Below the pieces are notes generated by a model. The model was not told where the DNA came from. It saw nothing but the letters and a program-made list of their open reading frames with translations, and did not search any database. A program made the position numbers and the translations under genes. A DNA stretch of 42,990 nucleotides from Candidatus Aquidulcis sp. (GTDB lineage Bacteria; Chloroflexota; Anaerolineae; Anaerolineales; E44-bin32), in assembly GCA_020723365.1 (NCBI GenBank), contig DYJB01000005.1, positions 1 through 42,990 on the forward strand, in the 5' to 3' direction. Below, piece after piece: positions 24,820 through 32,977 of the stretch. How positions within the stretch are numbered: position 1 is the first letter of the stretch; every line of letters starts with the position of its first letter.

Positions 24820-25115
24820 AACACAGGCAGGCGCCCGAAGTCGGGGCACGCCATGGAGGGCCCTCATGCGGATCGCTGGAATGCGAGGTGACGTCGGGGG
24901 GACGCACGACATCGACCCGTCCCCTTGCACGCCTGTAGCTGCACGAATCGACCCGGGTACCCAACGCACCGCATCACGCGTCCTTCTCCCGGAATCGCCG
25001 GGGCGTGTCTGAGACCCGCCCCTACGAATACCGGCACGCGTGCGCGGTTGAGGCAGGCAGGGAGGTCCCCTGTGCGCATCGCCGGAATGCGAGTTGAGAT
25101 CGGGGGGGGCGGACG
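24811..25115. repeat. Imperfect ~206-bp direct duplication in gene-free region
   Basis: The stretch from 24811 (gcccctacgaa ... ggaatgcgag at 24878) recurs about 206-207 bases later (gcccctacgaa at 25018, ggaatgcgag at 25084), with many substitutions between matched blocks. Together with the palindrome this explains most of 24692-25148, where no coding sequence is supported. Confidence 0.6.
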
Positions 25116-25148
25116 GCACCTGCGGGATTGGCGGTAGCGTGCTTCGGG

Positions 25149-26675
25149 CTAGGCGTCGCCGCGGCCGGCTGCGGCGGCAATGTCGAGGCTCTGTGCGAAC
25201 CGGGGGGCGCGCCGGTGCCGGGAGGCCTGCTCGAAGGCGAAGCCCAGCCGGAGAAGCGTCGGCTCGCTCCACGCGGGACCGAAGAACGAAAGGCCAACCG
25301 GGAGCCCGAACACGTAGCCGGCCGGAACCGTCAGGTGCGGGTATCCCGCCACCGCCGCCGGCGATGTGCTCTCCATGTCCCAGGAGTGCGGATCGCCGTT
25401 GGCCAGATCGATCAGCCAGGCTGGCCCGCCGGATGGGACGACGATGGCGTCCAGCCTGTGTTTGCGCACGATGGCGTCGATGCCCTGGCGGCGTGTGAGG
25501 CGGTGGTTGCGGGCCAGCGCCTGGCGGTACTTCGCCCGCGTGAGCGGCCCCTTCTCCTGCGCCGTTTCCATGCGCTCCTGCCCGAAGAACGGCATCACCC
25601 GATCCCGGTGATCTTGGTTGAAGCGCATCACCTCCGCCAGCGAGTGAACGCGGCTGGTGCGTCCGCGGGCGGCCAGGTAGGCGTCGAGGTCGGCCTTGAA
25701 CTCGGAGTACAGGACCTCCAGTTCGGTGGGTCCGAAGCTGTCGAAGTTCGGGACATCCGCCGGATCGATCAGGGTGGCGCCCTGCTGCCGCAGCAGGTCG
25801 AGGCAGGCGTCGAAGACCGCCAGCACGTGCGGATCGGTGCCGGCCATCTTGCGGGCGACGCCGAGGCGGGCGCCCTTGAGCCCGGCCAGATCGAGGAAGC
25901 GTGTGTAGTCACGGTGGGCATGGCCGCGGCTGAGCCGCGTGGCGGGGTCGCGGGCATCGAGGCCCGTCAGCGCGCCGAGCAGGAGGGCGGCGTCGGCGAC
26001 CGAACGCGCCATGGGTCCGGCGGTGTCCTGCGAGTGGGCGATGGGGATGATGCCCGAGCGGCTGAGCAGGCCCAGCGTCGGCTTGAGCCCGACGATGCCG
26101 TTGGTCTGCGAAGGGCAGATGATTGACCCGTCGGTCTCGGTGCCGAGGGCGGCGGCGCAGAAAGAGGCCGCCACGGCGGCGGCCGAACCGGAGGAGGAGC
26201 CGCAGGCCGAGCGATCGAGCGCGTGCGGGTTGCGCGTCAGCCCGCCTCGGCTCGACCAGCCGCTGACCGAGTGCGTGCTGCGGAAGTTGGCCCATTCGCT
26301 CAGGTTGGTCTTGCCGAGCAGGACGGCGCCGGCGGCCCGCAGGCGGCGCACCAGGTAGGCATCGCGGCGAGCCGGTGCGCCGACCAGCGCCAGCGAGCCG
26401 GCCGTGGTCTGCATCCGGTCGCCGGTGTCGAAGTTGTCCTTGATGAGGATCGGGATGCCGTGTAGCGGGCCGCGCAGCCTGCCGTCCCGCCGCTCGGCGT
26501 CCAGGGCCTGCGCCATGGCCAGAGCATCCGGGTTCGTCTCGATGACGGCGTTGAGGCGCGGCCCATTCCGGTCGAGGGCCTCGATGCGATCGAGGTAGGC
26601 TTGCGTGATCGCCGCCGAGGTGGACTCGCCTGAGCTCATCTGTGCTTGAAGCTCGCTGATCGTCTTGTCTTCCAT
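25149..26675 (-). CDS. Amidase signature family hydrolase
   Basis: A 508-residue amidase of the Ser-cisSer-Lys class. Lys79 lies in GIPILIKDNFD, the cis-serine in the glycine/serine motif ACGSSSGSAAAVAA (about 157-170), and the nucleophile Ser184 in TETDGSIICPSQTNGIVGLKP. The protein is full length and similar to stand-alone amidases and Asp/Glu-tRNA amidotransferase A relatives; the absence of gatB/gatC nearby and the N-terminal form favour a free amidase. It follows the methyltransferase gene by nine bases on the same strand. Substrate unknown. Confidence 0.92.
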   Translation of the reverse strand: MEDKTISELQAQMSSGESTSAAITQAYLDRIEALDRNGPRLNAVIETNPDALAMAQALDAERRDGRLRGPLHGIPILIKDNFDTGDRMQTTAGSLALVGAPARRDAYLVRRLRAAGAVLLGKTNLSEWANFRSTHSVSGWSSRGGLTRNPHALDRSACGSSSGSAAAVAASFCAAALGTETDGSIICPSQTNGIVGLKPTLGLLSRSGIIPIAHSQDTAGPMARSVADAALLLGALTGLDARDPATRLSRGHAHRDYTRFLDLAGLKGARLGVARKMAGTDPHVLAVFDACLDLLRQQGATLIDPADVPNFDSFGPTELEVLYSEFKADLDAYLAARGRTSRVHSLAEVMRFNQDHRDRVMPFFGQERMETAQEKGPLTRAKYRQALARNHRLTRRQGIDAIVRKHRLDAIVVPSGGPAWLIDLANGDPHSWDMESTSPAAVAGYPHLTVPAGYVFGLPVGLSFFGPAWSEPTLLRLGFAFEQASRHRRAPRFAQSLDIAAAAGRGDA

Positions 26676-26684
26676 CGCTTCGCC

Positions 26685-27284
26685 TCAGAACGGAGGGGCG
26701 GCCCGTGCCGTCCGCCCGCGGTAGAAGCCGAAACCGAAGGCCCAGGTACGGCCCAACTGCTCGAATCCACTCGACTCCAACTCGGCATACAGCGCCCGAA
26801 GCCAGAAGCGGGCTTCGCGCGGGTGTCCCCAGCCAAAGATGGAATCGAACCAGCCCAGGGCGCCGCCGTCTGGTTCCTCTATGTAGATCTCGCCTCCCGG
26901 GCGGAGCACACGGCGGCACTCGGCGACAGCGCCGCGCCACTCCGGGATGTGATGCAGGATGCCGAAAACGACAACCAGGTCGATGGAGGCGGAAGGAACG
27001 GACGCCAGGTGGGTGGCATCCTCAAGGCGGAATTCCGCCGCGAGCCCACGCCTGCGCGCCAGGGCCAACTGCTCCGGCATGACATCGACGCCCACGTAGC
27101 TCTTCGGGGCGTCGAGCAGGATGAGGTGGGCGGCATAGCCTGAGCCGCAACCGATCTCAAGCACATCCTTGCCCGTGAAGGTCACGCCCATGCGGCGGAG
27201 GAGCGGGAACTCGTACCGGCGCTGCAGGAAGCGCCGCAGCCCGCTGTTCATGGCGCGGTACTCGCGATCGGACAGCCTGGTCAC
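26685..27284 (-). CDS. Class I SAM-dependent methyltransferase
   Basis: A ~199-residue methyltransferase with motif I VLEIGCGSGYAAHLIL, acidic motif YVGVDVMPEQL, and VVVFGILHHIPEW followed by RVLRPGGEIYIEEPDGG, the Methyltransf_11 pattern. GTG at 27284 is chosen because GGGGAAGGG lies just before it; a TTG at 27299 and an ATG at 27251 are alternatives. It lacks the Trm9-like C-terminal features of the methyltransferase at 13686. Its target is unknown; it is probably co-transcribed with the amidase. The 115 bases upstream hold nothing recognised. Confidence 0.85.
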   Translation of the reverse strand: MTRLSDREYRAMNSGLRRFLQRRYEFPLLRRMGVTFTGKDVLEIGCGSGYAAHLILLDAPKSYVGVDVMPEQLALARRRGLAAEFRLEDATHLASVPSASIDLVVVFGILHHIPEWRGAVAECRRVLRPGGEIYIEEPDGGALGWFDSIFGWGHPREARFWLRALYAELESSGFEQLGRTWAFGFGFYRGRTARAAPPF

Positions 27285-27399
27285 GTGGCCCTTCCCCAAA
27301 GCCGACGCCCGGGATGCTTGTCAGCCGGGCTCATCGGCGATGGCCGAGGCTGCAGACTGTACGTTCCCCTTGGGTGCCGGCGGCCGGCGTGGCGTCCCA

Positions 27400-27930
27400 C
27401 TACGAACCGGCCTTGGTGCGGTGCAGCCGCTCCAGTCGTGCCAGATCGAGCTCACCCGCCACGCCCCAACCTTTCTCGCCTTTGGGAACGGCGGGCCGGA
27501 AAGCCTCGTAGAGCGCAAAGGCCCGACCGGCCAATTCCTCTCGCGAGTGCGAACGGGCGAGGTCGGTCATGGCCTGGCGCACTTCGGGCAACGCTTCGCC
27601 GAATTTCGACTCGAGGTAGCGGCGGACACTGTCCGGGTCGAGCGCCTCGCCCTTGTCCGCCGCGCGCAAGCCTCGGGGCGTACGCACGACGGGAATGGAC
27701 CGGCCCATCAGCTCGACCGAACCCTCCGCCGCAGACGGCTTCGTGCCGGGTGCGCTCTCGGGCTTGGGGCGCGGGGCGTAGATGCCGAGGCGGCGTCCCT
27801 TCGATTGCGCGTTCAGCCCGGCCAGGGCCTTGCCGAAGGTCAGCGACTCGGCCTCGGTATAGCCGAGCCGCTGGGCGACGACCGCCGCCCAGAGCGTGAG
27901 CACCGGAGCACGATTGATCTTGACCTTCAC
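27400..27930 (-). CDS. Conserved protein of unknown function
   Basis: A 176-residue soluble protein starting at GTG with AGGAGGAAG upstream. The N-terminus MKVKINRAPVLTLWAAVVA and the following FGKALAGLNAQSKGRRLGIY belong to a protein type I recall as widespread but unnamed in bacteria and archaea. A proline-rich linker (about 53-70) precedes a second half with DPDSVRRYLESKFGEALPEV, predicted helical. No catalytic motif is evident. It lies 27 bases after the CPBP protease gene on the same strand. Confidence 0.8.
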   Translation of the reverse strand: MKVKINRAPVLTLWAAVVAQRLGYTEAESLTFGKALAGLNAQSKGRRLGIYAPRPKPESAPGTKPSAAEGSVELMGRSIPVVRTPRGLRAADKGEALDPDSVRRYLESKFGEALPEVRQAMTDLARSHSREELAGRAFALYEAFRPAVPKGEKGWGVAGELDLARLERLHRTKAGS

Positions 27931-27957
27931 CGATGCGCTTCCTCCTGCCGGCCGGAG

Positions 27958-28803
27958 TCATCCAGCCGATGTGACCTTTTCCGCCGGCGCCAGCGTCTGC
28001 GGGCCGTGGAGCTTGTAGACGCGCACGGCCCAGAGAACCATCAATACCGTCATCACCATCCCCGGCCCGAGGATGCCATCCGGCCAGACGGAGAAGAAGT
28101 CGAACAGCCCATGGAAGAGCACCAGCCACAGCAGGCTGCCGCCGGTGCCGTTGTACATCCAGGTGTAGACGGTCGAGCCGACGGCGGCCACCGTGACAAG
28201 CATCGGGATGACCAGCAGCCCCATCTCGAGGTACGTGTCACGGTAGAGCAGGGCCGGCAGGTGCCAGGCCGCCCAGAAGGCGCCGAGGATCATCGAGGCG
28301 GAGAAGGCGGTTCGGCTAGATTGCAGGCGCGGCAGGGCGAAGCCGCGCCAGCCAACCTCTTCGCCGATGCCAAAGGTGAGAGTCCACAACAGCCAGGTGG
28401 GCAGGATCCCCAGAGCGGGCAAGTAGTCGGGCTGGCCGAGGGCGCCGAGATCCGGCCGGGCGCCGCGCGCCACCCACGTCGCCAGGACCACGCCGGTGAA
28501 GACGGCAAGCGGTGCGACGACGGCGACGATGACGACCACCGGCTTGACGCGCCACCGGGTGAGGCCCCGGAAGAGCAGGAGCACGCCGCGCCCGCCGCGC
28601 GTGACCCGCGTGACGATGACGGCGGCACACAGCGGACCGAACGGGGCCAGGTAGTGCAGCCAGAAGGGGACCGGCATCCGGATCCAGCCCTGGGCCGAGA
28701 GCGCCAGCGGGATCTCGAGCGCCCAGGAGAGGGCGAAGGTTAGCGCGAAGTAGGCCGCCAGTTCTGATGGACGCCTCGAGACGGGCGCCGCGGTCGTGGT
28801 CAT
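27958..28803 (-). CDS. CPBP-family intramembrane metalloprotease
   Basis: A 281-residue membrane protein with about eight hydrophobic segments. The CPBP (Abi/Rce1-like) motif GEEVGWRGF supplies Glu148, Glu149 and Arg153; WAAWHLPALL gives His181 and a later FHGLFDF gives the second metal histidine. Relatives process prenylated or bacteriocin-type peptides, but most bacterial members have no known substrate. ATG 28803 is preferred over a GTG at 28824. First of a run with the conserved protein, methyltransferase and amidase. Confidence 0.88.
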   Translation of the reverse strand: MTTTAAPVSRRPSELAAYFALTFALSWALEIPLALSAQGWIRMPVPFWLHYLAPFGPLCAAVIVTRVTRGGRGVLLLFRGLTRWRVKPVVVIVAVVAPLAVFTGVVLATWVARGARPDLGALGQPDYLPALGILPTWLLWTLTFGIGEEVGWRGFALPRLQSSRTAFSASMILGAFWAAWHLPALLYRDTYLEMGLLVIPMLVTVAAVGSTVYTWMYNGTGGSLLWLVLFHGLFDFFSVWPDGILGPGMVMTVLMVLWAVRVYKLHGPQTLAPAEKVTSAG

Positions 28804-28918
28804 GTCGGCCACGCCCTTCTTCACGCCCGAACAGGTGCCGCAAGACGTCGGGACTGCTCACGCCTGTGCGCCGGTGCGCGCCGTGCCGGAGCTGCCGCGC
28901 GGCCCGCCCATCGCACTC

Positions 28919-29752
28919 TCACGGGCGGGGCTCCAGCAGGAGCGAGGTCATGGTCAGGGACCCTGCCACGGCTTCGTCATTGAAGTACGTCAGATGGTCG
29001 TCCTGGTCTTTGACCGCCAGGGCATACAGCAGTGGAAGGTAGTGCTCGGGCGTAGGTACGGCGAGTTGAACGGAGGGTCCCAGGGATGGGTAGTCTGCCA
29101 GTTCGGCGTGCCGGTCCTGGTCGATCAGCGACCTGAACGTGGCCCTCGCCTCGAGCGCCCAGTCGAGCCCGAAAGGACGGTTGAAGTCTCGGAGGCTGCC
29201 GGACGGCAGGACGGCGCGGCGCAGGTTGTGGACGATGTTGCCGCTGGCCAAGATCAAGACGCCTTGCCGCCGGAGCGGAGCCAAGGCCTGCGCCAATGCG
29301 TAGTGCTCCCGCGGCGCCATGGCGGCATTCAAGCTGAGCTGTACGACCGGTATCCTGGCTTGCGGAAACATCTGGAGAAGCACACTCCAGCAGCCGTGAT
29401 CGAGCCCCCATTCCAGATCGAGGCCAACCGCATCGGGTCCCAGGAGCTGACGCACCTCCTCGGCCAGCGGCGGGCTGCCGGGGGCAGGGTAGCGGGCGGC
29501 GTAGAGCTCGGGGGGGAAGCCTCCAAAGTCGTGGATGGTGCGCGGCGCCTCCATGGCGGTGACCAGGGTTCCCCATGTCTCCCAGTGGGCCGAGATGCAC
29601 AGGATGGCGCGCGGCCGGGGGAGTCGCTGGCCGACGTCGCGCCAGGCACGCGAGAAGGTGTTGTCCTCGATGGCGTTCATCGGGCTGCCGTGCCCGACGA
29701 ACAGGACCGGCATGCGAGCGGTCTCAGGGAGTGGATCCGGAGTTGGCTGCAT
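28919..29752 (-). CDS. LigB/DODA-type extradiol ring-cleavage dioxygenase
   Basis: A 277-residue class III extradiol dioxygenase similar to plant 4,5-DOPA dioxygenase and E. coli YgiD. Iron or zinc ligands fall in FVGHGSPMNAI (His21), CISAHWETWG (His56) and TPEHYLPLLY (His237), with His119 in GLDHGCWS and His175 in GNIVHNL as active-site histidines. It opens a catechol-type ring; the in vivo substrate is not known for most bacterial members. No other aromatic degradation gene is near, so it may act alone. The gap of 115 bases before the CPBP gene shows nothing recognised. Confidence 0.9.
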   Translation of the reverse strand: MQPTPDPLPETARMPVLFVGHGSPMNAIEDNTFSRAWRDVGQRLPRPRAILCISAHWETWGTLVTAMEAPRTIHDFGGFPPELYAARYPAPGSPPLAEEVRQLLGPDAVGLDLEWGLDHGCWSVLLQMFPQARIPVVQLSLNAAMAPREHYALAQALAPLRRQGVLILASGNIVHNLRRAVLPSGSLRDFNRPFGLDWALEARATFRSLIDQDRHAELADYPSLGPSVQLAVPTPEHYLPLLYALAVKDQDDHLTYFNDEAVAGSLTMTSLLLEPRP

Positions 29753-29900
29753 GGTGCTGGCGCTGCTCCTCGTCTAAGGCAACCGCGGGCGGGGTTCTCG
29801 GGAAGGATACACCACCCTCGACGGATCGATTCCAGCCCGCGCTCTTCGGGGGTCGGATGCAGCTCACCAGGACCACAACCGCACCCGGCTGCAGAATCAA

Positions 29901-29930
29901 GGCTCCCGAGGCGGGGCGTCCTCGGGAGCC
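29901..29930 (-). terminator. Intrinsic terminator after the small membrane protein
   Basis: An 11-bp perfect stem (29901-29911 with 29920-29930) and 8-base loop, 22 bases past the stop; on minus it is followed by TTGATTCTG. Confidence 0.65.
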
Positions 29931-29952
29931 CGGGAAACAGGCGGCGAGGGTG

Positions 29953-30135
29953 CTACAGGCCCTGGACGGCCGTGGCAACCGCCAGCAGGACGAAACCGAT
30001 GGCAACCAGCCAGAATGCGTAGGGCGCGATGACGGGAATGCTGAGCAGCTGGCCAAGCACTCCAACAACGCCAATGATCACGGCGATCCACCACGTAATG
30101 ACTTTGGGCGGGCTTAGTTTCGTAGGTCCCTCCAT
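29953..30135 (-). CDS. Small two-helix membrane protein
   Basis: A 60-residue protein with two hydrophobic helices (about 13-30 and 37-58) joined by a short loop with proline. AGGATAG precedes the ATG. A terminator follows. I do not recognise a family; similar 50-65-residue proteins are common membrane components. The 271 bases upstream (30136-30406) contain no gene I can support and only a 6-bp GC hairpin near 30278-30292. Confidence 0.6.
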   Translation of the reverse strand: MEGPTKLSPPKVITWWIAVIIGVVGVLGQLLSIPVIAPYAFWLVAIGFVLLAVATAVQGL

Positions 30136-30406
30136 GGCTATCCTGCGATCAGCGGGTGGAGCCGACGTCTTCGACCGGATCAGCCCCGCGGCCAGTGGCC
30201 GGTGACCCTGACGTCCGACAGGGGTTCCCGATGAAGAAACCCTCTACAGAATACAACCCTGACGCCACGCGCGAGAGGCGCGGGTCCCGCGCAACCTTCC
30301 CGCTCGATGAGCCTAGGCGATCAAAGCCCGTGGTGGACGTGTGCCACGAGGCTTCTCATGAGCATCCTATGTCAAGGGAGAACGAAGGCGCGGAGTGGAG
30401 CCATGC

Positions 30407-31633
30407 TCAGGGCTCGGATTGCAGCGTGAACTCGTCCACGACCTCGCCGTCGAGGTTGATGGCCTGGCCCGTGATGGTCTTCCCATCAACGCGGAAGAGG
30501 ACGAAGTGGTTTCCGCTATAGCCGGCCTGGAGCTCGGGCCCAGCCACCGGCAACGGGTTCAGCTCGGCGCCGCCGCCGGCGGTGACGAGGTAGGTGATGC
30601 CGTTGACGTTCGAGCGCTGGTAGTTGTGGCTGTGGCCGGTGAGCACCAGATCGACGCCGTAGCGTTCGAAGAGCGGCACCAGGTTGATGCGCACGGCACT
30701 GCTCAGGTCGGTCTTGTCGTAGGAGTCGAACGGCGGCAGGTGGAACCAGACGATCAGCCATGGCTGCGTGTTGGCGGCCAGCGTCGCTTCCAGCCACTGC
30801 ACCTGCTCGCTTTGCTTCCCGAAGGGGACGATGGCGTCGATCTGAAGCGATACGAAGCGGGCGTTGCCCCATTCGAAGGTGTACCAGCGTTCATTCCCAG
30901 GCAGGACGAAGGCGTCAAAGTAGCGCGCCGCGTTCTGTTCGTGATTGCCGGGGCTGGGGAAGAGCGGGACGCTGGAGAGCAGCCCGCGCTCGATCTCGAA
31001 GAAGCGGTCCCATTCGGACGCCTGGCTGCCGTAGGCGACCAGGTCGCCCGTGTGCAGGGCGAAGTCCGGGAGCACGGCCAGCATGGCGTCGGCGACGCGG
31101 CGGTGGACGTTGTCGCCGGAGCGCGTGTCGCCGAAAGCAGCGAAGGTGAAGGTTGCGCCTTCGGCCGGCGGGGCGGTCCGGAAGCTTCCCGCCTGGGCCA
31201 GCGGGTAGCCGAGGGAGGCGATCCGATAGCCGTACACGGTGCCCGGTGTAAGCCCCGTCAGACTGATCTCGTGCCGCCGGCCGGCGGCGGTGGACACCGC
31301 CTGCTGGTCGTACGCGTCGCCCAGGCCGTAGAACACCTCGCCCGGCATTGGCCGGTCGGTCTCCCAGACGATGACGATCGAGTCGGAGGCAGGCGACTGG
31401 AGGTAAGGCCCGCGAGTGAGGGCCCCGACGGGCGTGGGCGCCGGTGTGCCGGTGGGGGTGGTCGTGGGGGTCAGTCCGGGCGCGAGCGACGGCCCCGTTG
31501 TGACGGTGGCGGGGGGCCGGGTAGGCAAGAGCGTGGGGGTCTCTGGAAGGGGGGTGGGCTGGGCAGGCGCGCAGCCTGCCAGAAGGGCGACCAGGAGCGC
31601 TGCGGGTAGGGTGCGGGCATTGCGCGGGCGCAT
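30407..31633 (-). CDS. Lipoprotein purple-acid-phosphatase-like metallophosphoesterase
   Basis: A 408-residue secreted protein. The lipobox is LLAGCAP, followed by a long Pro/Thr-rich linker (about 25-65). A fibronectin-like N-terminal domain of the purple acid phosphatase type follows (RGPYLQSPASDSIVIVWETD), then the catalytic domain with FGDTRSGD, HTGDLVAYGS, PGNHEQN and LTGHSHNYQRS, a complete di-metal set. ATG 31633 is chosen because the promoter at 31644-31673 leaves almost no leader; an ATG at 31645 and a longer frame are alternatives. Divergent from the sigma operon. Confidence 0.85.
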   Translation of the reverse strand: MRPRNARTLPAALLVALLAGCAPAQPTPLPETPTLLPTRPPATVTTGPSLAPGLTPTTTPTGTPAPTPVGALTRGPYLQSPASDSIVIVWETDRPMPGEVFYGLGDAYDQQAVSTAAGRRHEISLTGLTPGTVYGYRIASLGYPLAQAGSFRTAPPAEGATFTFAAFGDTRSGDNVHRRVADAMLAVLPDFALHTGDLVAYGSQASEWDRFFEIERGLLSSVPLFPSPGNHEQNAARYFDAFVLPGNERWYTFEWGNARFVSLQIDAIVPFGKQSEQVQWLEATLAANTQPWLIVWFHLPPFDSYDKTDLSSAVRINLVPLFERYGVDLVLTGHSHNYQRSNVNGITYLVTAGGGAELNPLPVAGPELQAGYSGNHFVLFRVDGKTITGQAINLDGEVVDEFTLQSEP

Positions 31634-31643
31634 GAGTGGGGCC

Positions 31644-31673
31644 ATTATCCACTGGCGTACCGATCTGCGGCAA
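31644..31673 (-). promoter_or_regulatory. Promoter of the metallophosphoesterase gene
   Basis: On minus: TTGCCG (31673-31668), 18 bases, GATAAT (31649-31644). Transcription would begin near 31637, only a few bases before the ATG at 31633, so the mRNA would be nearly leaderless. Confidence 0.5.
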
Positions 31674-31715
31674 GAGTACGCTGGGGACCGGGCCTGGCGG
31701 GCGAGCTGGTCCCGT

Positions 31716-31757
31716 GGCGGGGAGCCCCTTGCCGGCCCTGGCGAGGGGCTCCCCGCC
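31716..31757. repeat. 14-bp perfect inverted repeat between divergent genes
   Basis: Arms at 31716-31729 and 31744-31757 are exact complements with a 14-base spacer. It lies between the divergent metallophosphoesterase and sigma factor genes, in the place expected for an operator; no T-run follows in either direction. Confidence 0.7.
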
Positions 31758-31832
31758 GCGGGCCAAAGCCTGAATCTCGGCTGCAACCCGGCCCGAGAAC
31801 CTGCGTAGACGGAAGTGAGGCAAGCGAACACC

Positions 31833-32453
31833 GTGACCGGAAGCAGAGCGGCTGTCATCGACCGGGGAGAGGCCCGCTGGCTGGAACGGGCCCGGCAGGG
31901 TGAGCAGGCGGCGTTCGCCGAGCTGGTGGAAGCGTACCAGCGGCCGGTTTACAACCTGTGCTACCGCATGCTGGGCGACCCGGCCGAGGCGGAGGACGCC
32001 GCTCAGGAGAGCTTCCTGAAGGCCTACCGCGGGATGCGGCGCTACGACCCGCAGCGAAGCTTCTCGACCTGGCTGCTGTCGATCGCCTCACATCACTGCA
32101 TCGACCAGCTCAGGCGGCGGCGACTGCCGGTCGACTCGCTGGAAGAGCTCGAGCCGTGGGAGGAAGTGGCGGACCTCGGGCCGGGGCCGGAGAAGTCGGC
32201 GACGCTGCGCGAGGCACGCGAGGCAGCGCGAGCGCTGCTGGGGCGGCTGGGGCCGCAGGATCGGGCGGTGGTGGTGCTGCGCTACTGGGATGAGCTGTCG
32301 ACGGAGGAGATCGCCGACGCCCTGTCGCTGACGGTGAAGGCGGTGAAGAGCCGGCTGCACCGGGCGCGCAAGCAGATGGCGGAGGCCTGGCTGCGGGACA
32401 ACCCGGAGCCGGCGTGGAATGGAGGCCGAGCCGATGTCGCATCAGCCGTTTGA
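31833..32453 (+). CDS. ECF-type RNA polymerase sigma factor
   Basis: A ~206-residue sigma factor with only regions 2 and 4. Region 2 shows AFAELVEAYQRPVYNLCYRMLGDPAEAED in part and ESFLKAYRGMRRYDP, plus FSTWLLSIASHHCIDQLRR. Region 4 has VVVLRYWDELSTEEIADALSL and TVKAVKSRLHRARKQM, the -35-binding helix-turn-helix. GTG 31833 is chosen over GTG 31815 because of the GAGGCAAG-like site; neither is strong. It overlaps the anti-sigma gene by 20 bases, the usual sign of a co-regulated sigma/anti-sigma pair. Confidence 0.92.
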   Translation: MTGSRAAVIDRGEARWLERARQGEQAAFAELVEAYQRPVYNLCYRMLGDPAEAEDAAQESFLKAYRGMRRYDPQRSFSTWLLSIASHHCIDQLRRRRLPVDSLEELEPWEEVADLGPGPEKSATLREAREAARALLGRLGPQDRAVVVLRYWDELSTEEIADALSLTVKAVKSRLHRARKQMAEAWLRDNPEPAWNGGRADVASAV

Positions 32454-32976
32454 GGACTGGATCCTGGGCGAGGAAGGCCTGCAGGAGGGCGAGCGGCAGG
32501 CGCTGGCCGGGCACCTGGCCGAGTGTGCGGAGTGCGCGCGGCTGTCCCAATCGCTGTCGGCTGTGGAGCGGACGCTGACGCAATCCGAGGCGCTGGCGCC
32601 GGCGCCGGGATTTGGGGCGCGATTCGCGCTGCGGCTGGAAGGTCAGCGGGCGCGAGCGGGCCGGCAGCAGGCCTGGCTGGCGTTCGGCCTGGCCGGTGCG
32701 GGCGCCTGCGTGGCGGCTGTTCCACCGGCGCTGCGGCTGATGGGCGACTGGACCTCGCCGGCTTCGATGTTCGTGCAGCTGCTGATCCGGGCCTACGATG
32801 CCTGGATCGCGCTGCAGGTGGCAGGAGACTTCGTCCGGATGGCATGGAACAGCCTGCCGGATGTCGTGAGCCCGGCCGGGGCGCTGGCGTTTGCGGCGGC
32901 GTGCCTGGGCCTGGGGGTAATCTGGATCACAACCCTGTATCGCTTCGCGTTTCGACGCGTAACGGAAGGAGCCTGA
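32434..32976 (+). CDS. Membrane anti-sigma factor with zinc finger
   Basis: A 180-residue protein. The N-terminal anti-sigma domain has HLAECAEC (His-x3-Cys-x2-Cys), the ZAS signature that binds ECF sigma region 4. Two hydrophobic segments near 85-104 and 145-165 suggest membrane anchoring. GGAGG lies eight bases before ATG 32434. It would hold the preceding sigma factor inactive until an envelope signal arrives. It is followed after one base by the polymer-forming protein gene. Confidence 0.88.
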   Translation: MSHQPFEDWILGEEGLQEGERQALAGHLAECAECARLSQSLSAVERTLTQSEALAPAPGFGARFALRLEGQRARAGRQQAWLAFGLAGAGACVAAVPPALRLMGDWTSPASMFVQLLIRAYDAWIALQVAGDFVRMAWNSLPDVVSPAGALAFAAACLGLGVIWITTLYRFAFRRVTEGA

Positions 32977-32977
32977 A

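Noticed and set aside
30156..30521. Plus-strand frame of 121 codons in the gap and into the phosphoesterase gene
   Set aside because: Overlaps the antisense of a convincing gene, has no ribosome site, and its composition is unlike a real protein.
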